Source: Pseudoalteromonas sp. XMcav2-N (GTDB lineage Bacteria; Pseudomonadota; Gammaproteobacteria; Enterobacterales; Alteromonadaceae). Taken from it: a stretch of DNA of 64,000 bases. Made by a program: the position numbers and the translations under genes. Of this stretch, positions 39,666 through 47,008 are shown in pieces; position 1 is the first letter of the stretch, and each line of letters begins with the position of its first letter. The DNA lies in NCBI RefSeq assembly GCF_024124545.1, contig NZ_JAMXSF010000003.1, positions 186,001-250,000 of the forward strand. Reading direction: 5' to 3'. The notes beneath the pieces were generated by a model. It searched no databases. It saw only the letters and a list, made by a program, of their open reading frames with translations, and was not told where the DNA came from.

Positions 39666-40150
39666 TTATTGATCTGTATATTGCGCGCCATTACACCGCT
39701 CATAATTCACTCTCAAATTGAACACCTGGTCCGGGCGATTAGACGGATCTTTGTCAAAAAAGTTGATTTCAATAACCTGTCCCTGCTCCAACATTTCAAT
39801 GAAAAGCTCTGCCTGGCACACCTTCTCCAACAAACTGGCTTTGTATATATCTTTGATAGCTTGCCTGTTTGGTCTGCGTGCTCCCTTTGCTAGCTCAGCT
39901 CCATCGGAATAGTCAATGTGCAAATGGAGGCGTTTATCATATTTACTATAATTGACTACCCTGATTTTCGGGTCACTCTCAGCTAGCACGGCATTTAGAG
40001 TCGTCAACTCGCTTTTAAAAGCACGATCTTTCGGACTTCCAATAAAAACCTCTAAGATAAAAACAAAAAAAGTATCCCTAACAGCAAATACATACCATAT
40101 TTTCTGTAGTCATCATATTGTGAGCTCTCTTCGTTTAGGGGTGAATTCAT
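39666..40150 (-). pseudogene. Membrane-anchored hypothetical protein, one frameshift in a T run
   Basis: An ATG at 40150, with GAGGGAAG upstream, opens a frame with a cytoplasmic stretch (MNSPLNEESSQYDDYRKYG) and a membrane helix. This frame stops at 40052-40054. The next frame continues the same protein: EVFIGSPKDRAFKSELTTLNAV through to CNGAQYTDQ at 39666. Adding one base to the run of seven T (coding strand, plus positions 40065-40071) restores a continuous protein of about 160 residues. This may be a sequencing error, a true mutation or programmed slippage. Family unknown. Confidence 0.6.
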
Positions 40151-40880
40151 CTAACTTCCCTCAATTACAGTAATTCATGATCCGATAAAAACGTATATCT
40201 TTAAAACCAAAACATCATCTTAAGCAAACCGGGCAGGAAATAAATAGCATAGTTTAAATCAAAGCTTATTGCACATATTTTGACTTCAGGCGGAGACTTC
40301 TTAATTATTTAAAAAACAGTGATTACAATGTTAGTTTTAAATACATCATCCAGCTCATTGTACCGCATAAAATAAAGAGCTCATTGCTAGATAGTGAAAT
40401 TACCAGACTATATTACTTAGATGGCATCTTTTTAATTTCAGACAGCAGCCCCTTTTTCTGGTGGCAATTTAATCACTCCACACATTATGCATTGCGCTAG
40501 CGATTTAAAATATATCAGGAAAATTTGAAATACACTTTTAAATGCAACCAAGATTAAATAGACGTGAAGAGCAGCTAAAACTCACCAAGTAATTCTCACT
40601 CATCATAAGATGACCATTACTATAAAAGGTTATCATCAGAAACCTTTCACAATACATTTTTTAAGCATTATTTACGCAAGTAATATTACTGAACAACCTA
40701 GTTATTACCTGTGTATAACAAAAAAAGACAAGCCATTGTTTTTAATTGTTATTTTTCAATTTCTGTGTGTTTTGCATTTGCCAGACTTTTCATCCATTCT
40801 GTGTGGCGTCGACTAGGTGAGGCGCTCAAAAACGTAACGTCAGCTTAGTTCGTGAACTTGACATAAAAGGTATAAACAAC
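40151..40880. other. AT-rich region upstream of the short-peptide array
   Basis: This 730-base stretch is AT-rich compared with its surroundings and contains no gene I can support. The longest plus-strand frame (40610-40816) has low-complexity hydrophobic composition and no good ribosome binding site. The promoter of the array probably lies in the right half. The sharp change in base composition at the array supports a region of separate origin. Confidence 0.45.
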
Positions 40881-40973
40881 ATGAAAACACTTACAAATGA
40901 TTGTGTACGCACTATCTCTGGTGGTGAGCTTCCGCCTGATATAGTACCTACATTCCCTGAAGACTATAAATAA
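40881..40973 (+). CDS. Short Gly-Gly leader peptide 1 (30 aa)
   Basis: The first member of the array differs from the rest. It starts at an ATG with AAAAGG ten bases upstream. The 30-residue product begins MKTLTNDCVRTISGG, the form of a classic double-glycine leader, and leaves a 15-residue acidic, proline-rich core (ELPPDIVPTFPEDYK). The core shares L-P-P with peptides 6 and 7. A weak hairpin follows at 40986-41008 before the next gene. Confidence 0.6.
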   Translation: MKTLTNDCVRTISGGELPPDIVPTFPEDYK

Positions 40974-40985
40974 CAAGAACATATA

Positions 40986-41008
40986 ACGAAGCGTTTAAAA
41001 AGCCTCGT
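40986..41008 (+). terminator. Weak hairpin between peptide 1 and peptide 2
   Basis: The sequence acgaagc (40986-40992) pairs with gcctcgt (41002-41008) apart from one A-C mismatch, followed by TTTATG. It could be an attenuator that reduces transcription into the array or an mRNA-stabilising loop. Support is weak. Confidence 0.35.
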
Positions 41009-41034
41009 TTTATGTAAATAACTGGAGTAATACC

Positions 41035-41145
41035 ATGAGCAAAAACAAAACCTTTACACCACAAGTTATTGACGCATTAGAAGTAAAATCTGCTGTTAAC
41101 GGCGGCGGCATTTTTGAGCCACCAATTTTCATCGGCCAGCCCTAA
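41035..41145 (+). CDS. Short Gly-Gly leader peptide 2 (36 aa)
   Basis: The ATG at 41035 follows a GGAG site (ctggagtaatacc). The 36-residue product has leader MSKNKTFTPQVIDALEVKSA ending in N-G-G-G, then a core with FEPPIFIGQP. The leader shares F-T-P-x-x-I-x-x-L-x-x-K with the later peptides and the core shares P-x-F-I-G. It is the shortest core of the P-I-F-I-G type. Confidence 0.68.
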   Translation: MSKNKTFTPQVIDALEVKSAVNGGGIFEPPIFIGQP

Positions 41146-41162
41146 TAAAGGAAATAATTACA

Positions 41163-41294
41163 ATGAGCAAATCAAAATCATTCAGCCCAGTAACAATTGA
41201 TGAATTACAACTTAAAGAAGCCGTAACCGGTGCAGGCATTGACCGCCCAGTATTTATTGGCTACCAAGATCCAATTGATGTTATTAAGTTTTAA
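41163..41294 (+). CDS. Short leader peptide 3 (43 aa)
   Basis: The ATG at 41163 follows AAAGGA. The 43-residue product has leader MSKSKSFSPVTIDELQLKEA ending T-G-A-G in place of G-G. The core reads GIDRPVFIGYQDP then IDVIKF. It is a diverged relative of peptides 4 and 5 (GIDRP-I-FIGYQEP, IENIKF). Confidence 0.7.
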   Translation: MSKSKSFSPVTIDELQLKEAVTGAGIDRPVFIGYQDPIDVIKF

Positions 41295-41307
41295 TTAAGG
41301 AAAAACA

Positions 41308-41442
41308 ATGAAAAAAGCAAAGCAATTTACACCTAAAACAATCGAAGCACTGCAACTAAAAGACGTTACCGGTGGCGGTATCGGGATTGACCGTCCAATT
41401 TTCATCGGCTACCAAGAGCCAATCGAAAACATTAAGTTTTAA
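41308..41442 (+). CDS. Short Gly-Gly leader peptide 4 (44 aa)
   Basis: The ATG at 41308 follows TTAAGGA. The 44-residue product has leader MKKAKQFTPKTIEALQLKDV then T-G-G-G and a core with GIGIDRPIFIGYQEP and IENIKF. It is nearly identical to peptide 5, so the pair is a recent tandem duplication. Confidence 0.74.
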   Translation: MKKAKQFTPKTIEALQLKDVTGGGIGIDRPIFIGYQEPIENIKF

Positions 41443-41457
41443 CTGAGGAAAATAACA

Positions 41458-41592
41458 ATGAAAAAAGCAAATCAATTTACACCTAAAACAATCGAAGCAC
41501 TACAACTAAAAGACGTTACCGGTGGCGGTATCGGGATTGACCGTCCAATTTTCATCGGCTACCAAGAGCCAATCGAAAACATTAAGTTTTAA
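41458..41592 (+). CDS. Short Gly-Gly leader peptide 5 (44 aa)
   Basis: The ATG at 41458 follows CTGAGGAAAATAACA, a strong site. The 44-residue product matches peptide 4 except Asn at position 5. The core is unchanged, so both genes would yield the same product after cleavage at Gly-Gly; the duplication may raise its dose. Confidence 0.74.
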   Translation: MKKANQFTPKTIEALQLKDVTGGGIGIDRPIFIGYQEPIENIKF

Positions 41593-41606
41593 CTGAGGAT
41601 ATAACA

Positions 41607-41717
41607 ATGAAAAATTCAAAAACATTTGCACCAAAAACAATCGAAGCGCTAAACCTTAAAGAGATCTCTGGCGGATATGGTATTGAATTACCACCTGAAT
41701 TCATCGGTATCCATTAA
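41607..41717 (+). CDS. Short Gly-Gly leader peptide 6 (36 aa)
   Basis: The ATG at 41607 follows CTGAGGATATAACA. The 36-residue product has leader MKNSKTFAPKTIEALNLKEI then S-G-G, and a second core type: YGIELPPEFIGIH. The leader is close to that of peptides 4 and 5, but the core ends after F-I-G-I with no Y-Q-E-P tail. Confidence 0.72.
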   Translation: MKNSKTFAPKTIEALNLKEISGGYGIELPPEFIGIH

Positions 41718-41727
41718 TTAGCGAAAT

Positions 41728-41793
41728 GTAGCTGGCATCGTTGGCCCAAGTTTCTTCGGCTACCACGAGCCAATCCACACTAATAAATTTTAA
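41728..41793 (+). pseudogene. Leaderless remnant of a peptide gene
   Basis: Between peptides 6 and 7 the sequence encodes VAGIVGPSFFGYHEP then IHTNKF and a TAA at 41791-41793, clearly related to the core and tail of peptides 3-5 (GIDRPIFIGYQEP, IENIKF). No start codon or leader is present; an in-frame TAG lies at 41719-41721. This is the 3' end of an eighth copy whose 5' half was lost, probably when peptide 6 was formed by recombination between copies. Confidence 0.75.
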
Positions 41794-41807
41794 TTGAGGA
41801 TATGAGA

Positions 41808-41918
41808 ATGAACAATCCAAAAACATTTACACCAAAAACAATTGAAGCACTTAATCTGAAAGAAATCGCAGGCGGCTATGGCACTTCACTTCCACCTGAG
41901 TTTATCGGTATCAAGTAA
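41808..41918 (+). CDS. Short Gly-Gly leader peptide 7 (36 aa)
   Basis: The ATG at 41808 is chosen because GAGGA lies seven bases upstream, as in the other copies; an in-frame ATG at 41802 is too close to that site. The 36-residue product has leader MNNPKTFTPKTIEALNLKEI, then A-G-G, and core YGTSLPPEFIGIK, the same type as peptide 6 with changes at three positions. It is the last peptide before the two larger genes. Confidence 0.72.
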   Translation: MNNPKTFTPKTIEALNLKEIAGGYGTSLPPEFIGIK

Positions 41919-42017
41919 TTAGATAGCGCTATAGATAGGTCGAAGTAGCAGTGGTATCGCTACTTCACCTCTTTTCACGAAACAATTTCGTATTATGGCA
42001 GTATAAAAGGACGGCAT

Positions 42018-42788
42018 ATGATGACTGATAACTTTATAAGTATGTTATCGACAAGCAGCTCAGTTGAAGGTCTCGAAAACACATTCTTTGACTATGTGGA
42101 AAAACAGCAATTCAAAACACAAATTGAGCACATGGTTGCGTGCAAAGATAGCACTTCTTTGGGTAAAATCGGCCGCAGGGGTATTACACTATATGAAGAT
42201 GATACCTGGCTAATGCTTATTACTTTGGATGCTTTTGCAACTCAAAGTGGTGTAGCAAACACGTTTGCATCCGAGTCTTTATACTGTGTTATTTCAGATC
42301 ATCATTACGCAGTGAGCGTCTATCCTGAGCTCAATGGTGTACTTGCACTACCCGATGAAAATAACCTTACCAAGACTAAAAACCTGAAAATACTTGCAAA
42401 AGATTACGCTTACGTATTTCATGGACAACAAGAAAAAGTCGTCGTTGCCCTGCACAAGAAGTCAGTCACGCGAGACGTATGCCCGCAATATGAAATTGCA
42501 ACGGGCAATAAAATCGCGAGTTACTCTGGTACTCAAAATCTGGAAAGATATAAGGTCCTTGTCGGGTTTTTACCTCAATTTGGTGCAACAGGCGCCCCGT
42601 ACCTGAGTGCACTCACCAAACACGGAATAAATGCCATTCGTTGGCAAGCTCTGGTGGAACTGTTCAAGGTGGACCATCAGCTGGCAAAAAGTACTTTAAT
42701 TGAGTTCTTAGAAGACCCCTGCCAAATCATCAGAGCGCAAGCCAAAGCTACCCTGGCTCAGTTAACAGAATTTGAAGAGGCGTGTTAG
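42018..42788 (+). CDS. Protein of unknown function, cupin-like and related to its neighbour, with HEAT-like C-terminus
   Basis: I do not recognise a named family. The 256-residue product has no signal peptide. The middle (about 50-160: GITLYEDDTWLMLITLDAFA, then YCVISDHHYAVSVYPEL) follows the same plan as the next protein's LYKDDTLMLRAVVWEP and GLCHDHNFELLTLGLSG, so the two are distant paralogues. A cupin-like beta barrel is likely, but its H-x-H motif is only partial (SDHHY). The C-terminal 65 residues (AIRWQALVELFKVDHQLAKS ... RAQAKATLAQL) look like a HEAT-type helical repeat. It starts 99 bases after peptide 7 on the same strand, so it may process, modify or bind the peptides, or confer self-protection (inference). 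Confidence 0.72.
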   Translation: MMTDNFISMLSTSSSVEGLENTFFDYVEKQQFKTQIEHMVACKDSTSLGKIGRRGITLYEDDTWLMLITLDAFATQSGVANTFASESLYCVISDHHYAVSVYPELNGVLALPDENNLTKTKNLKILAKDYAYVFHGQQEKVVVALHKKSVTRDVCPQYEIATGNKIASYSGTQNLERYKVLVGFLPQFGATGAPYLSALTKHGINAIRWQALVELFKVDHQLAKSTLIEFLEDPCQIIRAQAKATLAQLTEFEEAC

Positions 42789-42792
42789 TCAT

Positions 42793-43470
42793 ATGGAATT
42801 TTACTCACCAAAAACCGTTGCCCCTAATTCCATTGCAGGATTGATGGCGTTTATTAAAAACAATATAAAAGAAGGTCAGAGATTGTGTGACACGCCAGGC
42901 CTGGTAGACCAGTTAATGGGGCTGAGAGCGAATATTCCCGATGTATTGGATCATATTATGCAATCACTTCAGCACCCCGAAACCAATTCATACGGTAAGA
43001 ACTCATTTGTACTATATAAAGATGATACCTTGATGCTACGTGCCGTTGTGTGGGAGCCAAGAACAGACAGTGACTACACTAAAGATGATGAAAATCTGTT
43101 CGCATACGGCTTATGTCATGACCACAATTTCGAGTTATTGACGCTGGGGCTAAGTGGCAGCGGCTATACAACACACATGTATGAGTATCAACATAAAGGC
43201 AGCGCCTATGAAGAAGGTGAAGAGATTGATATTCATTTCAATGGCGACTTTGTATTAGAGGAAGGGTGTGTGCTCTATATGGATAAGTCTCAGGACTTAC
43301 ATTCACAAAGCCCGCCTAAAGAACTGTCAATGTCACTAAACATCATTGTGGATAGCGGTAAAAAAGAACAGCCTGTTTTTGTCGATACACAATCGAAGCG
43401 TGTTATCTCATTTGGCAATGTAATTGATGGCGATCGTTATATGCAGCAACTCCAGCAAGCCCTCAGCTGA
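42793..43470 (+). CDS. Putative cupin-fold protein linked to the peptide array
   Basis: The start is set at the ATG at 42793, five bases after the preceding stop (an upstream in-frame start overlaps it). The 225-residue product shows a cupin-like pattern: LCHDHNFELLTLGLSGSGYT (H-x-H-x-x-E) and a later turn (LEEGCVLYMDKSQDLHSQSP) with a second His, giving three His and one Glu as possible metal ligands. Cupins of this type include Fe(II)-dependent dioxygenases. Context with seven short precursors makes a tailoring or binding role possible. There is no similarity I can name to LanB, YcaO, radical SAM or MNIO enzymes. Confidence 0.7.
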   Translation: MEFYSPKTVAPNSIAGLMAFIKNNIKEGQRLCDTPGLVDQLMGLRANIPDVLDHIMQSLQHPETNSYGKNSFVLYKDDTLMLRAVVWEPRTDSDYTKDDENLFAYGLCHDHNFELLTLGLSGSGYTTHMYEYQHKGSAYEEGEEIDIHFNGDFVLEEGCVLYMDKSQDLHSQSPPKELSMSLNIIVDSGKKEQPVFVDTQSKRVISFGNVIDGDRYMQQLQQALS

Positions 43471-43481
43471 TAAAACTGGAT

Positions 43482-43529
43482 TGACCTTCTCTGAACCCTG
43501 CTCAATGCAACTATGGTCAGCGAAGGTCA
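43482..43529 (+). terminator. Hairpin after the peptide/cupin operon
   Basis: The sequence tgaccttctctga (43482-43494) pairs with tcagcgaaggtca (43517-43529) with one mismatch and a 22-base loop, followed by TTTAATA. It lies just after the stop at 43470 and before the convergent protease gene, and is a probable end of the operon. Confidence 0.55.
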
Positions 43530-43593
43530 TTTAATACTGAGTTCCCTATAAAAAACTGAGACGATTAAAAAATGGCTTACTTTTTTAGCTAAC

Positions 43594-44442
43594 TCACTTT
43601 TCAAAGGACAGTGAGCTGCACAATGAATCCATTCTTTTCTCTTCCATGTTTTCGTGCAAAAAGGGATCCACGCTGGCTAATTGACGTCTGGCAGTATCGC
43701 TTTTCGCGCCAATCACTTGCTCAATCCAGCTCTGATAAGACGAAACTCGGGTATAAAGCTCAGTAACGCCATATTCACCAACATCGTAAAACCAGGAATC
43801 TGTTCGTGAACTCACACCGAGTAATACTAAGCGTCCGCCTTGTTTGATATAGGCAGGTCCCCCGCTGTCACCATTACCAGAGACCCCCTCCAACGCCTCT
43901 CCTTTGCTCCCTTCATCAAATTTAAAGACAATATCGGCGTCTGTTACTTTGACGATCTTATTTTGCGCTTTTCTTAACTTCCCTTTGTTGTCCTTATAAT
44001 TGACTGTTTCTCCCTGATCACCGGTACCGAAACCACCAGCTCCAATAAACCACACCACTTGACCTTGTTCGTCCTGCATATTGTAAACCTCAGCCGGTTT
44101 CACACTCGTCACTGGCTGAGATAGCCTGAGCAAAGCAATGTCGTGTTGCTTGCCTAATCGATATTCGGGGTAACTGAAACGCTGTGATACTTTAACCAGC
44201 TCATTGCCCACTTTTATTGATTGCCCCGGATTCATACAAAACACGGTATGGGCTGCTGTCAGTACCCAGTCGGGCGCTATCAAAGTGCCATGGACACCGA
44301 TGTTATAAAGGGTTGCCAATGGCGGAAAGTCAGAAAGCGAAGCGTCATAGTGCTGTTCCGGTACGTCGTGTCGAATAACGATGGCGTTGGCCAACGAGGT
44401 AAACAGACCGATTGTAAGAAGGATAGAACTGCTAATTTTCAC
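43594..44442 (-). CDS. Secreted trypsin-like serine protease (S1)
   Basis: The 282-residue product has a signal peptide (about 1-20, TSLANA). The catalytic triad is complete: TAAHTV (His), HDIALLRL (Asp) and GNGDSGGPAY (Ser). Six or so cysteines are present in the whole protein, fewer than in eukaryotic trypsins. It is exported and probably degradative. It is convergent with the peptide/cupin operon, so a shared role with it is possible but not implied by orientation. Confidence 0.93.
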   Translation of the reverse strand: MKISSSILLTIGLFTSLANAIVIRHDVPEQHYDASLSDFPPLATLYNIGVHGTLIAPDWVLTAAHTVFCMNPGQSIKVGNELVKVSQRFSYPEYRLGKQHDIALLRLSQPVTSVKPAEVYNMQDEQGQVVWFIGAGGFGTGDQGETVNYKDNKGKLRKAQNKIVKVTDADIVFKFDEGSKGEALEGVSGNGDSGGPAYIKQGGRLVLLGVSSRTDSWFYDVGEYGVTELYTRVSSYQSWIEQVIGAKSDTARRQLASVDPFLHENMEEKRMDSLCSSLSFEK

Positions 44443-44560
44443 TGTATTAATCCTTATTTATAACAGTTGTCAGATATGCAGAGACTTGCGGATCAATGTA
44501 GCAAATAGCAGCTTATGTGATGTTTATTGGCTGTTTCATTTTGTAAGGATAGATTACAGT

Positions 44561-45175
44561 TCATTCTGTTGGCAGTTGCCCAAAGCGCTGCTCAAGTTCT
44601 GTTGCGCTGCAAAACCCCAATGTCAGAGGATAAGCGTTGTCCTGTTCATTGACATAAAACAACGCAGGAAAGCCAGAAACCCTTAAACGACGTGTTAACT
44701 CCAGATGCTGGTTGAGTTGTGTTTGTGTCTGAGCACTGCCCAGTACTTCCTGAAATTTTGGCTTATCGAGCCCGATGGAGTCTGCGCACGCTATCAGTGT
44801 GTCATCCAAAGAAGGGTTTTGTGCGAGCTGATAGTAGGCTCGCTGAATGGCTTTTGCCATGTCCATAGCACTGTTTTCCCGTATGCTTTGTGCGGCAATC
44901 ACGGCTCGACAAGCCTGATAAGTCGCACGTATTGGGGTATTAAGCTGCCAGAAATCATGGTTAAATGACACCTTGGTATTACTTTCAATCTGATACCAGT
45001 ACGATGAGATGGTTTCTCTCAATGCCTGCGCCATGGGTTGAATAGTATCTGGCGCCAGTCCACCCATAATCCAATTTATCTGCGCTTGTGGGTATTTTGC
45101 CAGAAACAGTTCTAACTCAGGTTGAAATCCGTAACACCAGCCACACATGGGGTCCATTACATAGATAAGTCGCAT
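44561..45175 (-). CDS. DsbA-family thioredoxin-like oxidoreductase, cytoplasmic
   Basis: The 204-residue product has the CxxC site MDPMCGWCYGF near the N-terminus and a DsbA-type helical insert, ending with SGFPALFYVN (cis-Pro loop). There is no signal peptide, so it should act in the cytoplasm, like the FrnE or HCCA-isomerase-like branch rather than periplasmic DsbA. Substrate unknown. Confidence 0.87.
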   Translation of the reverse strand: MRLIYVMDPMCGWCYGFQPELELFLAKYPQAQINWIMGGLAPDTIQPMAQALRETISSYWYQIESNTKVSFNHDFWQLNTPIRATYQACRAVIAAQSIRENSAMDMAKAIQRAYYQLAQNPSLDDTLIACADSIGLDKPKFQEVLGSAQTQTQLNQHLELTRRLRVSGFPALFYVNEQDNAYPLTLGFCSATELEQRFGQLPTE

Positions 45176-45227
45176 CGCTTTTTCACCATCATTGATTAGA
45201 AAATTGCTTTAAAAAGCGCCGCCACTG

Positions 45228-45731
45228 TTACTTCCCTTTTTTTGGTAACACATAGGGCTTATTAATAAACTGATAAAGCTCAGCAACGGTTTCTTTGGTA
45301 AATACGAAAGAACCATTCATAAAGTTATTGAGATACAACCGCTCTTCACCTTGCAAAACAAGTACTCTTCCAGCCGAACCGAGATCGACAGACAGTGTAA
45401 ACTCTTTCTCTTCTTCAGGTTTTAAATAATTTGAAAGTAGCTCTTTGAAAGTATCCAGGTTAGCAGGCTCAATGACCCAGTATGGTGTGACCTGGTAGTT
45501 ACCTACTATGTAGCTAGACGATCTCAGGCTAAGAGCAAATTTGCCACCTTTTCGATTATATTTTCCTACTGCCACGTTAGATACTCTGACTTCACTGTCT
45601 TGCGATTGATTATCTGATGGCTCTTCAACGATGATATTGCTGATGGATGTGCGGTTATCAGGGTGAAGTGTTGTCTGACACGCAGCTATTGAAAAAAGCA
45701 TAAACAATACGGTGAACATCTTAAATTTCAT
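45228..45731 (-). CDS. Putative lipoprotein of unknown function
   Basis: The 167-residue product has a lipoprotein signal ending FSIAAC (Cys19). The mature part has a low-complexity acidic stretch (EEPSDNQSQDSEVRV), then a predicted beta-rich domain (SLRSSSYIVGNYQVTPYWVI ... LVLQGEERLYL). No family recognised. It is on the same strand as the DsbA-like gene, 50 bases upstream. Confidence 0.68.
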   Translation of the reverse strand: MKFKMFTVLFMLFSIAACQTTLHPDNRTSISNIIVEEPSDNQSQDSEVRVSNVAVGKYNRKGGKFALSLRSSSYIVGNYQVTPYWVIEPANLDTFKELLSNYLKPEEEKEFTLSVDLGSAGRVLVLQGEERLYLNNFMNGSFVFTKETVAELYQFINKPYVLPKKGK

Positions 45732-45927
45732 AATACAACCTAAATAAAGACAAAAACGACGGTGAGTTAGTTAGCCAATACGGGCTAACTGAGTATTAGG
45801 ATTGTAAGAGAAATGTTGGGCTGATGGTGTGACACAAGTCAGTTAAGCCTACCCTCATACAATCGCCCAGTATTCTACACCAAACAATTGCATTTAGGGT
45901 AAGTACTTATGTTAAATGTCTTTGGGT

Positions 45928-46926
45928 TTAAACCACATAATCTACCTGCTGGACAAGGCCTGCTTTTCCGTTCTCATCGAGATAAAACCCCGACTTTCGA
46001 ATCGCGCCCTGTAGCTGCCCATCTGATCTAATGTTCATTGGCGTATCTGCGTTTTGTAACGCAATTGCACCTATGTTGGCATCATGAAGTGACATCAATT
46101 CATCCTGATCTTTGTTTTTAACCCAAACCTTCAGGCTGTCAAAGATACTGTCATTTTCATCAATAAAGCCGTTACCGTCGTCGTCATACTTGCCGAGGTC
46201 GGCAAACCCATTGCCACTAAGCGCACCAAACAGCTCCGTACCATCGTCGATTTGATTGTTTTGGTTGAGATCCAATGCCAGATAACCATACCCCTTCTTC
46301 AGTTGCGCAAAGGTATCTGCGTCGCCATCAGCATCTATATCAAAATCCATACGCTCGCTGTCCAATTCTACGGCACGATTGGTGAAACTGATGATCAGGG
46401 GATCTTTCATATTCACGTTTTCAATGGTGCGTTCATAACTGGTATGTGACTGCTCAAAGACAGATTTGAACGCAAAGCTGATCTGCTCCCCGCTTTCAAG
46501 CCGAATTTGCCCATCGGCTTTGAACACGTTTGACTGGCTCTCGTGTGCTAACCGCTCAACGATAACCTGTGTAGGCGCAGTTGGACTGGCATTTGCCTGC
46601 TCTCCCGCCGGCATAATCTCGGACACTTCAGCATGTGAAATATCTTTTCCCACCACAGCGTCATACCACTGAACGTCACTGCCTGAGAGTTTTTCAACCA
46701 GCAATTTCAGGATGTACATTCTGGCGCTGGTCTGCATATCCAGCTCTGTCGATGTACTGTCTACTTCCGCCACCTCCCCCTGTAAGGTCTGGCCCCCATT
46801 GCCAGACTGGATTGGGTTAACGTTCTCAGACGTTGGTGGATCCGAAATTTCAGTCCGCTTTTCATAAACATGGGCCTGACCCTCATGCTTATTACTCATG
46901 TTAACTTGTGCATTTTCAATTTTCAT
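45928..46926 (-). CDS. Calcium-binding repeat (EF-hand/dockerin-like) protein without signal peptide
   Basis: The start is set at the ATG at 46926 with GGAGGAG upstream, giving 332 residues. The first 200 residues are polar and low in known motifs. The C-terminal part has three Ca-loop motifs: DFDIDADGDADTF, ALDLNQNNQIDDGTELFG and KYDDDGNGFIDENDSIF, in the order seen in bacterial proteins annotated as EF-hand or RTX-associated. The absence of a signal peptide means a cytoplasmic site or non-classical export. Function unknown. Confidence 0.75.
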   Translation of the reverse strand: MKIENAQVNMSNKHEGQAHVYEKRTEISDPPTSENVNPIQSGNGGQTLQGEVAEVDSTSTELDMQTSARMYILKLLVEKLSGSDVQWYDAVVGKDISHAEVSEIMPAGEQANASPTAPTQVIVERLAHESQSNVFKADGQIRLESGEQISFAFKSVFEQSHTSYERTIENVNMKDPLIISFTNRAVELDSERMDFDIDADGDADTFAQLKKGYGYLALDLNQNNQIDDGTELFGALSGNGFADLGKYDDDGNGFIDENDSIFDSLKVWVKNKDQDELMSLHDANIGAIALQNADTPMNIRSDGQLQGAIRKSGFYLDENGKAGLVQQVDYVV

Positions 46927-47008
46927 AGCTCCTCCGCTCCCATCCATGTAGTTTGTTATCGGCTGAGATGAACAAAGATTAAGCAAAAATTATCAACAAA
47001 GATACAGA

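Larger units (their letters stand above)
41308..41592 (+). repeat. Recent tandem duplication of a peptide gene (peptides 4 and 5)
   Basis: The coding units 41308-41442 and 41458-41592 (135 bases each) differ at only two positions that I can see: G to T giving Lys5 to Asn, and a silent G to A in a Leu codon. Spacing between starts is 150 bases. The core and stop are identical. Confidence 0.9.

Noticed and set aside
40610..40816. Open frame of 68 codons just before the peptide array
   Set aside because: Low-complexity hydrophobic composition, no good ribosome binding site and no leader or Gly-Gly pattern.
40858..40863. TTGACA as a -35 box for the array
   Set aside because: It lies only 17 bases before the first start codon, so a -10 box would fall in the coding region.
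43594..44442. Trypsin-like protease as the leader peptidase of the array
   Set aside because: It is exported, convergent rather than co-transcribed, and S1 proteases do not normally cut at Gly-Gly; the link is proximity only.
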